This document shows, piece after piece, positions 46,220 to 58,886 of a stretch of DNA of 64,000 bases. Below the pieces are notes generated by a model. It saw nothing but the letters and a program-made list of their open reading frames with translations, ran no database searches and had not been told where the DNA came from. The translations under genes and the position numbers were made by a program. Origin of the DNA: Helianthus annuus (lineage: Eukaryota > Streptophyta > Magnoliopsida > Asterales > Asteraceae); contig NC_035433.2 in NCBI RefSeq assembly GCF_002127325.2, positions 124,092,088-124,156,087 on the forward strand, read 5' to 3'. Position 1 is the first letter of the stretch; every line of letters begins with the position of its first letter.

Positions 46220-47707
46220 TTGCTCCCTAGGTCTTGAGGCTGGCTTCATTGATGAAGTATAACAATTTTTGGCTTCTTGTTGGTCACTTTCTATCTACAC
46301 CACACCCCATGGAGTAGGGAGTTTCGTACACTGATGATATGTAGATGAGACTGCTTTCATATCATGTATCCATGGCATGCCAAGAATAACATTGTAACAA
46401 GATAAGCAATCCATGACACAAAATTTCTGAAAAGAATTAACTCCCTCTATGTAAATGGGAAGTTTAATGTCCCCCAATGTGTTCTTAGTTTCTCCACTGA
46501 ATCCCACAAGAACTAATGATCTTGGGATAATTTCTGACTCAGGGATGTTTATCTTTTTTAGGACATCAAGTTGGATGATATTCATTGAGCTTCCTCCATC
46601 TATGAGAATCCTGCGAACAAAATGGTTAGATATAAACAATGTAATAACAAGACCATCATGATGAGGATCCTAAATGTCCACACGGTCGTCCTCATCAAAG
46701 GATATAACTTTATCCTGCGTAAGGATTGAGGTTCGAATGGGTCTATCCCCATTTTCCATCTTTGTCTCTTTAGCATGCCTCTTGGCTGCTGAAAAAGAGG
46801 TGCCACATATGTCTGATCTACCGGAAATGAAGTTGATAATTTGTGCATCAGCTGGAGGAGCAGGAGCTCTTTCTGGAATCTTTTCAGGATCCTAGATCCT
46901 TGACTTTTTTCTTCCAAATAGCTCTTTCAAATGTCCTTTGCTTAACAGGAAACCAATCTCTTTCCTGAGTGCTATGCATTCATCAGTGAGATGACCGAAA
47001 TCTTCATGATAGGCACACCATTTGGATTTATCTTTTGTAGCAGCTGGCTTATCACTCTTTCTGGGACATCTTGCTTTTCCACCTAAATTCTGCATGGCAA
47101 GGATTAGTTCATTATTATCAACATCAAAGCAATATTCAGAAATGGCTGGATAATCTTCATCATCCTCTTCCTGCTCCACAGAATGCACGTTTTGATTATC
47201 AGACTTGTTGTATGATTTGGATTTGTTGTTCTTAAAATAGGATCCTTGCTTTTCTAGCTTTGAGGATCCTGACAGCCTCTCCTGGATCATTTTATCATCC
47301 TCTAATCGGATAAATCTAAGCGCCCTGGTTCTTACTTCATCAAGATTCCTGCAAGGGGTCATGACAAGATCATCATAGAATTGTGAATCCTTAAGTAAAC
47401 CCATTTTGAAAGCTTCTACAGCTGTAGCAATATCCAAATTAGGAATCTCTAAGGATTCTCTACTGAATTTAGTTATATAATCTCTAAGTGATTCATTTTG
47501 ACCTTGTGTTGCCCTATATAGATCACTAGTTAATCGTTCAAATCTCTTACTGCATGAGAATTGGCTATTAAACAAGTTAACTAGGTTAGCAAATGAAGTA
47601 ATAGAGTAAGGGGGAAGACTTAGCAGCCATTTAAGAGCTGATCCTCTCAGTGTGGATCCGAAACCCTTGCATAGACATGCTTCTTTCAACCTTTCAGGAA
47701 TGGGATT
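46217..47707 (-). pseudogene. T-B protease and C-terminal gag
   Basis: Nearly identical to 608-2098 of T-A, including the same in-frame stops near 46295, 46672 and 46892. It contains the protease core near 46590-46610 and the knuckle CAYHEDFGHLTDEC. It is cut at 47707 by N-B at the same base as T-A. The upstream half of gag must lie beyond 64000. Confidence 0.9.
47703..47707. repeat. Left GGATT duplication of N-B
   Basis: GGATT precedes the N-B LTR exactly as at 2094-2098. The right partner is outside the window. Confidence 0.85.
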
Positions 47708-49264
47708 TGTAACGACTCACCTAAAAATGTCCTAAAACGCTCCGCAATTGGAAACCCGAACCCCTGAAACCCTAACGTACATGACAAATCAAGAAATCAA
47801 GAATTTAGAGTTTCAGGCGGGCCGCGTAAAGGTTAAGCATAACCTTACGCGGGCCGTGTCAACTTAAAATTATTCCGGATAAGTATGAAGGCCACACGCA
47901 GGCCGCGTAGGTGTTCCTCCAAGTTCACGCGGGCCGCGACAGCTCAACGATAAGTGAAAGCCTGGTGCCGCCACGTGTTGATGACTCAACAACCCTTAGC
48001 CGCCTTTTTGGCCCTCGCGGGCCGCGTAAATGTTATGCATGGGTTTACGCGGACCGTGTAAAACCCATATTTTTGCTATAAATAGCCTGGAGATCGAGCT
48101 TTCATTCTGTGTCGAAAACAATTCTCAAAAAACGAAAGTATACTGCATAAAATCATATTTTTCATTAGGGAGGCGCTGCTACGATACAAGGTAATAACTC
48201 GATCGCTGCTACGATTCAATATCCGATCGATTTAAACTATCCAATGGATGTTTAAGTGCTGCTCAAATTAGGGTTATACTTTGTTATTCGTCGTGATTCC
48301 GACATGATGTTTGAGTGTCGCCCGAACTCGGGCTATACTCTGTCATTCGTTGCGAATCCGCCGGATGTTTAAGTATCACACTTTGTCATTCGTTGTGACG
48401 TTTTAATCTCGTGAGCGTATCGTAAAAGTGTATTCAGTTACTTACCTAGTTTTAGGTTATCAGGCTTATCAATAGGCTAAACTTCACCCCATACACTTAC
48501 AATCAAAGTAGATGCTAATTCTCAAGAGAAATTGAATCAGGAAGCTTGTTAAATCAATATTGCATGCTTATAATGTGAGTCATTCTCTTTTTACCAAACT
48601 TGCTTTCAAAATTATGTTTGTTTTCAAAGTTATAATTACAGGGATTAAGTCTTTGTAGTCTTTAAATACAGCTGGTATGTGGGGTTTTGTATACATTACT
48701 TGTTATCCGTCACCATTGGACAACGAGTTAGCCAAGGGGTGATATGACCATAGTCACAGACACCATTGGACAACGAGATAGCCAATGGGTGGTCGAGTGA
48801 CAAATACCGTGGGTGTATGGTTGACATGTATAAACATTGTAATCGCTCTTAATACTGTAAATTATAACTATGGGTCATTTTGTGCAAACTGAATGAACTC
48901 ACTCAGTATTTCCTACTGACAAAACCTTTTTAAAACACGTTTCAGGTAATTGCAGTAGATCGGAATAAGAGTTGGATACGACACCAAAAAGGCTTACTGA
49001 AGTGGCTTGATTTATTAATTAAATTAAATTAAGAAAAGTTGTTTTATGTAATCGGGTTTATCCCATATGAGAAGCTACCTTTGTAAAACATGGGTTTATC
49101 CCATCTATTTAATAAATAAAATCCGGTGTTTCTGAACTCTGATATTTTTCCTAACTCACGGTCCTGATGAAATTTCCGCTGCAATTATTTTAAAATAACC
49201 ACCGGTACCACTTGGCTGTTCACGGCTCCCGATTCCGTCCAGGGTGGGGTCGGGGGTCGTGACA
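47708..49264 (+). repeat. N-B 5' LTR
   Basis: 1557 bp. It has the same CGGNCCG array, TATA box and hairpin block as N-A, with about a dozen differences from the N-A 5' LTR. Confidence 0.93.
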
Positions 49265-52200
49265 AAAGGTGGTGTCAGAGCCACTAATTTAAGCCTATAG
49301 GTGTTGTGCTAATAATACCTAAGCATATATAAAAGAGTTAGGAAATTGTTATTAACTGGTAGCACATATGATAGCATTTAGACTGGAATTTAAGAAAAGA
49401 CGCCTTAGTATAAGCTAAGCTAAATACTTGTGTAAATAAAGTGTGATAGAATTTTTGGTATGCCATGAGATTGATAACTAAAATGTTGCAAGTATAATTA
49501 ATAAGCAATAACACTTGACCACTGTTATTCTTATTTATTAGTACTACTTTGTTTTAGAACATGATACGTCATGTGAAGACTAATTTGCTTAATCCTTGTT
49601 GAAAGTCATAATGCACTTTCCAAATCAGGATTTAAGAAAAATACTATTTATGGGAAAAATAAATTTCTTCTCCGGCAAGACTGGGTATGGTGTAGCAGAC
49701 TCTCCAGTTTGTCCGGATATAATAAGGTTACCTCTCCGGCGAGAACCGGATAAGACGGGGTATATAATATGTCAAACAAAGTGACAAAATTTCCCTAAAT
49801 CGTATCATGATTTGATATCTGACTTGTTTTTAGAAATATGAATCTGTTAAATACATTAACCTTATGAAGGATATGTATATTACAGCATGTGAAATATATG
49901 ATTATATAGATATGTATATCTATAAGGAATTCCAAAAGTCAATTAAGAATAAAGCACAAGCATATGTGTCAATAATAAATCTAGATTTCTTTATCAAGAA
50001 TCTCTTGCATGTATCTTTAATTCTGATATCAAACATTATTTCGTTTGATCATTTGTCTCGTAACTCATGTGACAAAATAAATGACGGGAACCCTTTAAGT
50101 TGGTATGCCATGAAAAGTATAAGAATTTCCAATGCGTTACCATAAACTATTAACGCAAGCAAGAAACATGTGAAATTGTGCTAGTGCACAAGAAAACACA
50201 TGAAACTTAAATTATACATCCACAGACGTCGAAGTATATCACACACGACTTTTGAGGCAAGACCTTTGGAAAATATGATTGGGCACGACAACACCAATAC
50301 TAATTCCTTCAGTGGAAGAACTACTAATCAAAAAGCGGCACTTGGCCATGTGATCCTACAAATGACACGAATCTTGCTGAGGTACGTTGGAACAAGATTT
50401 CACAACCATCGGTGCACAGTCTAATCAGAGTCGTAATTATTATCACTGAAAAAGGAGTCTCATACCTTTGCAACTCCCTCTATTTCATTTTATTCGACAC
50501 TCCATGATAACGTCACTTAACAACGGTTATTACCCAAAATTTCTAGATAAAATTCTTAAATTTCTTTTGTTAAAATTCTGACCTTTGTGAATAGACTTTT
50601 GCATTGCTACTCCTCCTAATGGTCATCACACCATGAGGATTTCTTTCATAGTAGCAAATATTGATCTATTTCATTTCTTGGTAAATCCACACGTTACACA
50701 TGCACTGTTTGTTGTGCATGTGGTTCATTTGAGTTATAAAGACCATAGGAGAGCTTCATTCCAATTTGTTGTTTTATCAAAAGTTCAAATCTCGTTTTTC
50801 TATACTTAATCTTTGCATTGTAAACCGCATTTTTGCAAAACGGTAATTCTTTGATATTGAATCGATGAATTTCTTGAAAAACTCGATTTTCTTTTGAATG
50901 GTATACATGGTTTTTGTTGTGACCATGTCAGAACTTTCTTATCAATATATGAACTCGTTGTGTTTAAACCAAGTTCAATTGCTTGAACTTGCTCGCATTA
51001 TGTATTCCATTTAAGATCCCATATGATGGATTGAGGCTATCGTATTCAAAATAGTACCAACAAGCACTTCATTTGTTTTGAACTATAACAGACTTGTTTG
51101 GTCTTCGAATTCATCAAATTTGTTTCTTTAATCACGATCACCTTGTGGTAACGTTTTCACAAATTTGAAGCTTGCGCTAATCTCGTTGCTCACACCATGC
51201 TCGGATTTAATTATTTAATTATTTATTGTGTATTGATATTAAATCCGCTTGTTCGATCTATGTATTATCAGTCTTAATGAAAATTGTGTGTTAAGATAAT
51301 GGTACCCCCGTTCGTGATAAATATTCCGGTGTACCTCTTAACGGTTCTTTCACCATCGAGTGAATATTTCGTGATATTCATTGCCTTTCCTCTTCGCTCA
51401 AAAATACTGTTTATTCGTTCCATTTTTAGTTGTAGATCCTATGAAAATTATTTGAAACAAATATTCAGATTTACTTTGTGAACCCTCCGCTTAAATTCAA
51501 AACACGGTGATACTTGTTTGATCACTTCTATTATTGCCTTGTTTCAATCACTACGACACCTTGTGGTGTCGGTATAGACTTGTAGCTTGAGCTAACCTAT
51601 ATATACCTTTCGCTTGACTCATTCTTGAAAATGGTCTTAATACAACTATGTGTTAAGACAATGATACACCAAACTCTGTCGTATATCGGTGTATCCTTGT
51701 AATTCAATAAATGTCAACCCATTGATTTTTCCTAGTTGACAAATCATTTTTCGTATTTTCATTTCATTCAAGCTTGTTGATTCTAAGTCTTCCTCAGTTG
51801 AAAATCAAAGTAAATTTTCTATTGACAGTGAATTCTATTGTTTCTAAAAAAATCATTCACAACTTGTAAACATTCAAATTCATTGATCATATATCTCTTT
51901 TGGCTTGAACCTAATCACCTTGGAAACTATATCATTTCATCTCATTCATTTGAACATCTCATCTTTTGAAATATCTAGATTCGCTTCCTTGAAACTCTCA
52001 GTTAATTTCGAAAACGGTGAATTTATTCGGTCACCATAATTATTGAATTCCTTCAATCATTACAACACCTTGCAGTATCCATATAAATTTGTAGCATGTG
52101 TTAATAATAAACCCTATTCATACGTCATTCGTCTGATTCGTCATTTTAATAGTCTTGATACAGTTATGTACTCAAACCATGATATACTAAGTTCTATTGT

Positions 52201-52515
52201 CCAGTGTATCCTTACCATTTAAGTAACCGATATTGATTTTCGGGTTGATCATTGACAATTCATTTTTCATACTTCCATTCACAAATAGAGATTTATCAAT
52301 TCAGAATCTCCCTCAATTGATCAAAGTAAGTTCTTTTCTGACATTGAATCCTATTGTTTCTACAAGTCATTTTATTTCAAATTTCCTGCCTATCAAATAT
52401 CTTTTGATTCCATCCCATGATATATTGTTTTTACTAATTAAAAGAAGTAACGTAACCCCAAGAAGATATCATAGTCCAAATCTCGAGGACGAGATTTAAA
52501 ACAAGGTGGGGAGGA
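49265..52515 (+). other. N-B internal non-coding region
   Basis: Copy of the N-A interior. It has a PBS-like GGTGGTGTCAGAGCC at about 49268, the three diverged tandem repeats in its right half, and the polypurine tract AAGGTGGGGAGGA at 52503-52515. No protein is recognised. Confidence 0.85.
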
Positions 52516-53677
52516 TGTAACGACTCACCTAAAAATGTCCTAAAATGCTCCGCAAGTGGAAACCCGAACCCCTGAAACCCTAACGTACATGAGAAATCAA
52601 GAAATCAAGAATTTAGAGTTTCAAGCGGGCCGCGTAAAGGTTAAGCATAACCTTACGCGGGCCGTGTCAACTTAAAATTATTCCGGATAAGTATGAAGGC
52701 CGCACGCGGGCCGCGTAGGTGTTCCTCCAAGTTCACGCGGGCCGCGACAGCTCAACGATAAGTGAAAGCCTGGTGCCGCCACGTGTTGATGACTCAACAA
52801 CCCTTAGCCGCCTTTTTGGCCCTCGCGGGCCGCGTAAATGTTATGCATGGGTTTACGCGGACCGTGTAAAACCCATATTTTTGCTATAAATCGCCTGGAG
52901 ATCGAGCTTTCATTCTGTGTCGAAAACAATTCTCAAAAAACGAAAGTATACTGCATAAAATCATAATTTTCATTAGGGAGGCGCTGCTACGATATAGGGT
53001 AATAACTCGATCGCTGCTACGATTCAATATCCGATCGATTTAAACTATAAAATGGATGTTTAAGTGCTGCTCAAAATAGGGTTATACTTTGTCATTTGTC
53101 GTGATTCCGACAGGATGTTTGAGTGTCGCCTGAACTCGGGCTGTACTCTGTCATTCGTTGCGAATCCGCTGGATGTTTAAGTATCGCACTTTGTCATTCG
53201 TTGTAAGGTTTTAATCTCGTGAGCTTATCGTAAAAGTTGTATTCAGTTACTTACCTAGTTTTAGGTTATCAGGTTTATCAATAGGCTAAACTTCACCCCA
53301 TACACTTACAATCAAAGTAGATGCTAATTCTCAGAAGAAATTGAATCAGGAAGCTTGTTAAATCAATACTGCATGCTTATAATGTGAGTCATTCTCTTTT
53401 TACCAAACTTGCTTTCAAAATTATGTTTGTTTTCAAAGTTATAGTTACAGGGATTAAGTCTTTGTAGTCTTCAAATACAGCCGGCATGTGGGGTTTTGTA
53501 CACATTACTTGTTATCCGTCACCATTGGACAACGAGTTAGCCAAGGGGTGATATGACCATAGTCACAGACACCATTGGACAACGAGATAGCCAATGGGTG
53601 GTCGAGTGACAAATACCGTGGGTATATGGTTGACATGTATAAACATTGTAATCGCTCTTCATACTGTAAATTATAAC
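52516..53677 (+). repeat. N-B 3' LTR, left part
   Basis: Matches 6904-8065 of N-A. It ends in ATAAC (53673-53677), the presumed T2 target duplication. The remaining LTR part would be right of the window. Confidence 0.92.
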
Positions 53678-54396
53678 TGTTTTGGTCAAAAATCACACAA
53701 GGATAATGCAACCAAACTTTATGTAAATGGGGTATGATGCTTGGTTTATAGAAAAAGTAAAGGATCACTTCAGTGTGAAATATGCAAAGACATAATGATT
53801 TATACGAGGAAAAAGCCCTTGATCAATGTATGATCTCCGGCATAAAAAACCTCGGGTGATGGCAACTACCGATCACCAAACTTCAATATATCAAAATATG
53901 GTTACAAGTTCGGATGATAATGAGCTGAGTACAAGGATCACTATCGTAATGTGTGTCTAAGCGTGTGAGAATTGTGTTGTGTGTTCTTCCGAATGAGGAA
54001 GAGTGTTATATATACAAGTGTAGGTGACCTATTTTAGGTAAAAAGACTAATAATCAGCTCATTACCCCTTTAGAAATAAAAGTAAATCTAGCCTAAATTA
54101 TCGCCCTTAAATCATGCCAAGTTTCCATATCCTTCACAACGTCCATCTCCGATTAAGCACATGCCATAGTTGTGAAGACGTGTCCTTTAATTGTGATGCT
54201 AAGAGCGGATCCTGCTAGTCATTCCTGCAAAACAACACTAAATTCAACGAAAGCAACTGTTAGCATGAGGATCCTATGATGGTCCGTGATCCTGATCCTG
54301 GAGGTCTGCTGAGGATCACTATCTGCCAAAGAAACATGGATCACTGGTTAGGATCACATGTGAGGATCATGTATTGTAAAAAATCCAGCCCTAACA
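53678..54396 (-). repeat. T2 3' LTR (719 bp)
   Basis: TGTTTTGG...CCCTAACA on the plus strand, diverged by several percent from the T1 LTR, and followed by the same polypurine tract complement (ATTGCCCCCAAAATATAAGG). Confidence 0.92.
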
Positions 54397-54485
54397 ATTG
54401 CCCCCAAAATATAAGGAGTTTATTGTAAATTAACGAGTTATATTTTGCTTTGATCTTATCTGCAACGAACAATTCGGATAACTAG

Positions 54486-54559
54486 CCGTTAATTTCGAAC
54501 TAGCCGTTGTAACCTTTACGTCATTGAGGTGACATCCCTGCAAATCATGATTATAAATA
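54486..54559 (+). promoter_or_regulatory. T2 antisense-gene promoter (AACGGCTA pair and TATA)
   Basis: Two reverse AACGGCTA motifs (AACGG cores 54486-54490 and 54504-54508) and TATAAATA at 54552-54559, 162 bp before the ATG. The third AACGG present in T1 and T3 is lost here. Confidence 0.55.
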
Positions 54560-54713
54560 GGAGATAGGGTTAGGATCAATCTTCATTTAAATTCAAGATA
54601 TCTTCCCTTTATAATCTCCATCGAAGGTTGATCAGGTATTCCCTTCCCTTCTCTTCTCTTTCTTTCTTCAATTACTCTGTTTTCTACTCCCCTGTTTCTA
54701 TTCTCCCGCAAGG

Positions 54714-56244
54714 ATGTTGCTCCGAAATTCTCCTCATAAGGATCACAAGAAGAGTAGTCCCCTAAAAAGCCAAGGGATCATCAAGGACTCTCCTACTGAG
54801 AGATGCTGTTACACCGATGCTCTCGTTGATAGGATCCGTCACTATTTTCCGGCGGATACCGTCTTTAAATCTTTTTCTCCTATCGCCCTAAGTGATTTTA
54901 TCTCCGACACCTGGGTGGCTTTTCCTGCAACTCCATTCTCCATAGGATATTCGTATCCTTTTCCAGCCTTCACCCAATCTTTCTTTTCCTTAACCGGCAT
55001 CTCTTACATCCAAGCTATGCCGATGATCTGGAGGGTTCTGTATACCTTCGAGAGGATCATCGAGCAGAAAGGGATTGACCTAGGGATGGCGGAGTTGGCC
55101 GAGCTTTATGATCTTACCTCGTTTGGCTCTTATTGATATTTGTTGAAACGGAAAGCTGGGGAGGATCATCCTGTTTTTAAGGTTACAAAAAATGATACAA
55201 ATTGGAAGCGACGCTTCTTCTTTGTCAGAAGGGATACCATCCCTTATGGGAAGGATCTGCCCAAGGAGTGGGCCACTCATGGTAGGATAGAGGATCCTCG
55301 AAGGATCACTATCAGACTTGTCTCTTATGATGAGGATCACTAATGTCCTTTTTATCTTTTGTGCAGCTATATCCATTGCTCATCTTAAGTTAACCCCTGC
55401 CGCAAGAGAAAGAGTTTTAGCCTTTAAAAAGCTTGATCCTGAGGTTAGAAGTTTCCAAGTCACCGTCCAAGATTCACAAGAAGTATCCTCCGCATCTGCC
55501 ACTATGTCAAGTAAGTATCCTTGTAAAAAGTAAGTTATATGTGAGATTGTTTGATTAATAAGGGAACTTATCTTGTTTTTTGATTGTGTAGGCGCTGGAA
55601 AGTCTGCCAAATCTGCCAAGTCTGCCTCCAAGTTTGGGATAGATGATCTCGCCAACGTCAAGTCTTCGAGGAGGAAGACTTCTGCTGCCAGTCCCTCCGC
55701 TTCAGCCCCTAAAGCACCCATTAGGGGTAAGGGAAAGAAGAGGAAGACTTCTGAAGATCTCCATGGATTTCCTCTGCTTCGCCAACAGTTTCTCGACTAT
55801 GTTAATGAGGTAAGGATCACTGCCCCTGTTGGTTATCCTTCTTGAATATCCTGCTTGCATATCCTGCTTTTTTGTGGATCATCTGATCCTGAATCTACCT
55901 TATTTCTTTTTGGCAGAAACTTGCTGAGATCGAGACCTATCTTGGACATGTCGAGGATCAGGAAAGCCAAATCGCCGACCTCCAACAAATGGGCGTGTTG
56001 AAGGATCTCAAGATTGCAGATCTTGAGAAGGAACTCCGGGCTACAAAGGATGAGGCTGCTCAAAGGCTGATTGACATGGATGGCGAGAAGCAGGAGATCA
56101 CCCAGGATGCCAAGGTTTCTGCAGCAATTGCCATGTACAAGATACAACTACAGATGGCTGCGGAGGCTCAGGATCCTGCCTTTGACAAAAGCACATGGGA
56201 TGTTGAGGGTTGGAAGGCAAGACTGGCGGAACTGGAGGACGAGG
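54714..56244 (+). pseudogene. T2 antisense gene, premature stop and truncated exon 4
   Basis: Exons 54714-55281, 55367-55510, 55592-55809 and 55917-56244 correspond one to one with T1. All splice sites are kept (introns of 85, 81 and 107 bp). A TGA at 55134-55136 ends the frame after 140 codons, where T1 has an Arg codon in FGSHRYLL. Exon 4 is cut by T3 about 90 nt before its normal end. The rest aligns closely with T1 and T3, so the damage looks recent. Confidence 0.85.
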
Positions 56245-56963
56245 TGTTTTGGTCAAAAATCATACAAGGATAATGTAACCAAACTTTATGAAAACGGGGT
56301 ATGATGCTTGGTTAATTATGAAAGTAAAGGATCACTTCTGTGATAAAGATACAAAGACACAATGATTTATACGAGGAAAAAGCCCTTGATCAATGTATGA
56401 TCTCCGGCATAAAAAACCTCGGGTGATGGCAACTACCGATCACCAACTTCAATATAATAAAAATGTGGTTACAACTTCGGATAGTAATGAGCTGAGTACA
56501 AGGATCACTGAGTGTCTAAGTGTTTGAGAGTTGTGTCGTATGCCGTGTGTGTTCTTCCGAATGAGGAAGAGTGGTATTTATACAAGTGTAGGTGACTTAT
56601 TTTAGGTAAAAGGACTAATTATCAGCTCATTACCCCTTTAGAAATAAAGACAATCTAGCCTAAATTGCTGCCCATGAATCAAGCCATGTTTCCATATCCT
56701 GTGCAACGTCCTTCTTCAATTAAGCTCTTGCCATATTTGTGAAGACGCGTCCCTGGATCATGATGTCTAGAGCATATCCTGCTAGATGTTCCTGCAAAAC
56801 AATATTGTATTAAGCGGAAGTGGCCGTTAGTATGAGGATCACCATAATGTCCCATGATCCTGATCCTGAAGTTCTGCTGAGGATCACTGTCTGCCAAAGA
56901 AACAAGGATCACTGGTTAGGATCATGTGTAAGGATCACCTATAATAAAAATCCAGCCCTAACA
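56245..56963 (-). repeat. T3 3' LTR (719 bp)
   Basis: TGTTTTGG...CCCTAACA on the plus strand. It has the element-sense TATAAATA on the minus strand near 56576-56583 and dense GGATCAC words. Confidence 0.93.
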
Positions 56964-57030
56964 ATTGCCCCCAAAATATAAGGAGTTAATTGTAAATAGA
57001 CGAGTTATATTTTGTTTCGATCTTATCTCT

Positions 57031-57127
57031 AACGGGCGACTCCAAGAAACTAGCCGTTATGCTCGGACTAGCCGTTGTGATCATTACGTCAGAGATGTGA
57101 CAATCCTGCAGATCATGATTATAAATA
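57031..57127 (+). promoter_or_regulatory. T3 antisense-gene promoter (three AACGG motifs and TATA)
   Basis: AACGG cores at 57031-57035 (forward, TCTAACGGGC), 57054-57058 and 57072-57076 (reverse, AACGGCTA); TATAAATA at 57120-57127; ATG 141 bp after the TATA. Confidence 0.6.
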
Positions 57128-57260
57128 GGAGATAGGGTGAGGATCAGTTTGTATTTAAATTCGAGATACACTCCCTTTATATTCTTCACCGAAGATCGAT
57201 CAGGTACTCTCCTCTTCTCTTTGCTCAGTTTTCCGTTTCTACTTTGTTTCTGTTCCAAAC

Positions 57261-58886
57261 ATGTTGCTCCGGAATTCTCCGCACAAGGATTCCAAGAAGG
57301 ATAGTCCCTTAAAAAGCCAGGGGATTATCAAGGATTCTCCTACGGAGAGGTGTTGCTTTAGTGATGCTCACGTAGACAAAATTCGTCATTGCTTTCCGGC
57401 GAATGCTGTTTTTAAATCCTTTGATCCTACTGCTTTGAGCGATTTTGTCTCGGATGTCTGGGTGGCTTTTCCTGCTACCCCGTTTGCTATAGGGTATTCG
57501 TATCCTTTTCCAGACTTTACCCAGTCTTTCTTTTCCTTAACCGGCATCTCTTACATCCAAGCTATGCCGATGATCTGGAGGGTTCTTTATACCTTCGAGA
57601 GGATCATCGAGCAGGAAGGGATTGATCTGGGGATGGCGGAGTTAGCTGAGTTTTACGATCTCACCACCTTCGGTTCTCACCGATATTTGTTGAAACGGAA
57701 AGCTGGGGAGGATCACCCAATCTTCAAAGTTACTAAGAATGATACAAACTGGAAACGTCGGTTTTTCTTTGTTAAGAGGGATTCCATCCCGGATGGGAAG
57801 GATCTGCCCAAGGAATGGGCCACTCATGGTAGGGTAGAGGATCCTCGAAGGATCACTATCAGCCTTGTCTCATATAATGAGGATCACTAATATCTCTTTT
57901 TATTTCTTGTACAGCTATATCCATTGCTCATCTGAAATTAAGCCCTGCTGCAAAAGAGAGAGTTCTAGCTTTTAAAAAGCTTAATCCTGAAGTCAGAAGT
58001 TTCCAGGTCACCGTCCAAGATTCTCGAGAAGTATCCTCTGCATCTGCCACTATGTCAAGTAAGTATCCTTACAGAAAATAAATTATACGTAGGATTGTTT
58101 GATTAATAAAGCAACTTATCTTGTTTTTTGATTGTGTAGGTGCCGGAAAGTCTGCCAGGTCTGTTAAATCTGCCTCCAAATTTGGGATAAGTGATCTTGC
58201 CAATGTCACGTCTTCAAAGAAGAAGGCTCCTGCTGCCAGTCCTTCAGCATCAGCTCCTAAAGCGCCTATCCGAGGCAAAGGGAAGAAGAGGAAGGCTTCA
58301 GATGATCTCCAGGGTTTTCCCCTCCTCCGTCAGCAATTCCTCGACTACGTGAATGAAGTAAGGATCACTGCCCCTGTTGGTTATCCGTCTCGCATATCCT
58401 GTTTGTGTATCCTGCCTTTCTTGAGGATCATCTGATCCTAAGCTTATCTTTTTTCTCCTGTTGCAGAAACTTGCCGAGATTGAGACCTATCTTGGCCATG
58501 TTGAGGACCAGGAGAGCCAAATTGCCGATCTCCAGCAAATGGGTGTGTTAAAGGATCTCAAGATAGGAGATCTTGAGAAGGAACTCCGGGTCATGAAGGC
58601 TGAGGCTGCTCAGAGGTTGATCGATATGGATAACGAGAAGCAGGAGATCACCCAAGATGCTAAGGTCTCCGCGGCAATTGCTATGTATAAGATACAACTT
58701 CAGATGGCCGAGGAGGCTCAGGATCCTACCTTTGACAAAAGCTCGTGGGATGTTGAAGGTTGGAAGTCAAGGCTGGCAGACCTGGAGGACGAGGATGAGG
58801 CTGAGGAGATCCCCATGCTGGAAGGTGGTGGTGCTGAGAAGGACCAAGGTGGAGATGCTGGTGGTGACGAAGCAGCGAAGGAGTAG
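57261..58886 (+). CDS. Antisense four-exon gene of T3
   Basis: Exons 57261-57828, 57915-58058, 58140-58357 and 58467-58886 give 1350 nt, the same length as T1, with introns of 86, 81 and 109 bp. The protein keeps the GYSYPFP and MIWRVLYTFERI blocks, the basic APIRGKGKKRK patch and the exon-4 block DPTFDKSSWDVEGWK with an acidic Gly-rich end. Most differences from T1 are single substitutions and none disrupt the frame or splice sites. Its role is unknown. The family resemblance to the plant 'putative gypsy type transposon' proteins is by motif recognition only. A nuclear, coiled-coil-forming product is plausible. Confidence 0.8.

Larger units (their letters stand above)
47708..53677 (+). mobile_element. 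N-B: second copy of N, 3' LTR cut by T2
   Basis: LTR 47708-49264, internal region 49265-52515 and partial 3' LTR 52516-53677. It is over 99 percent identical to N-A by eye, well above the identity of either copy's own two LTRs, so it is a duplicate of N-A rather than an independent insertion. The 3' LTR stops at 53677, where T2 begins. Confidence 0.93.
53678..56244 (-). mobile_element. T2: T-family element, left part, interrupted by T3
   Basis: Contains the 3' LTR (53678-54396), the polypurine tract and the antisense gene up to 56244. T3 starts at 56245 inside exon 4. The rest of T2 (spacer, pol, gag, 5' LTR) is expected beyond 64000. The last five bases CGAGG (56240-56244) are the presumed T3 target duplication. 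Confidence 0.88.

Noticed and set aside
55573..55845. Open frame starting at MFFDCVGAG in T2 (and 58121-58435 in T3) as a separate gene
   Set aside because: It is exon 3 of the antisense gene read with flanking intron bases; the splice sites and homology explain it better.
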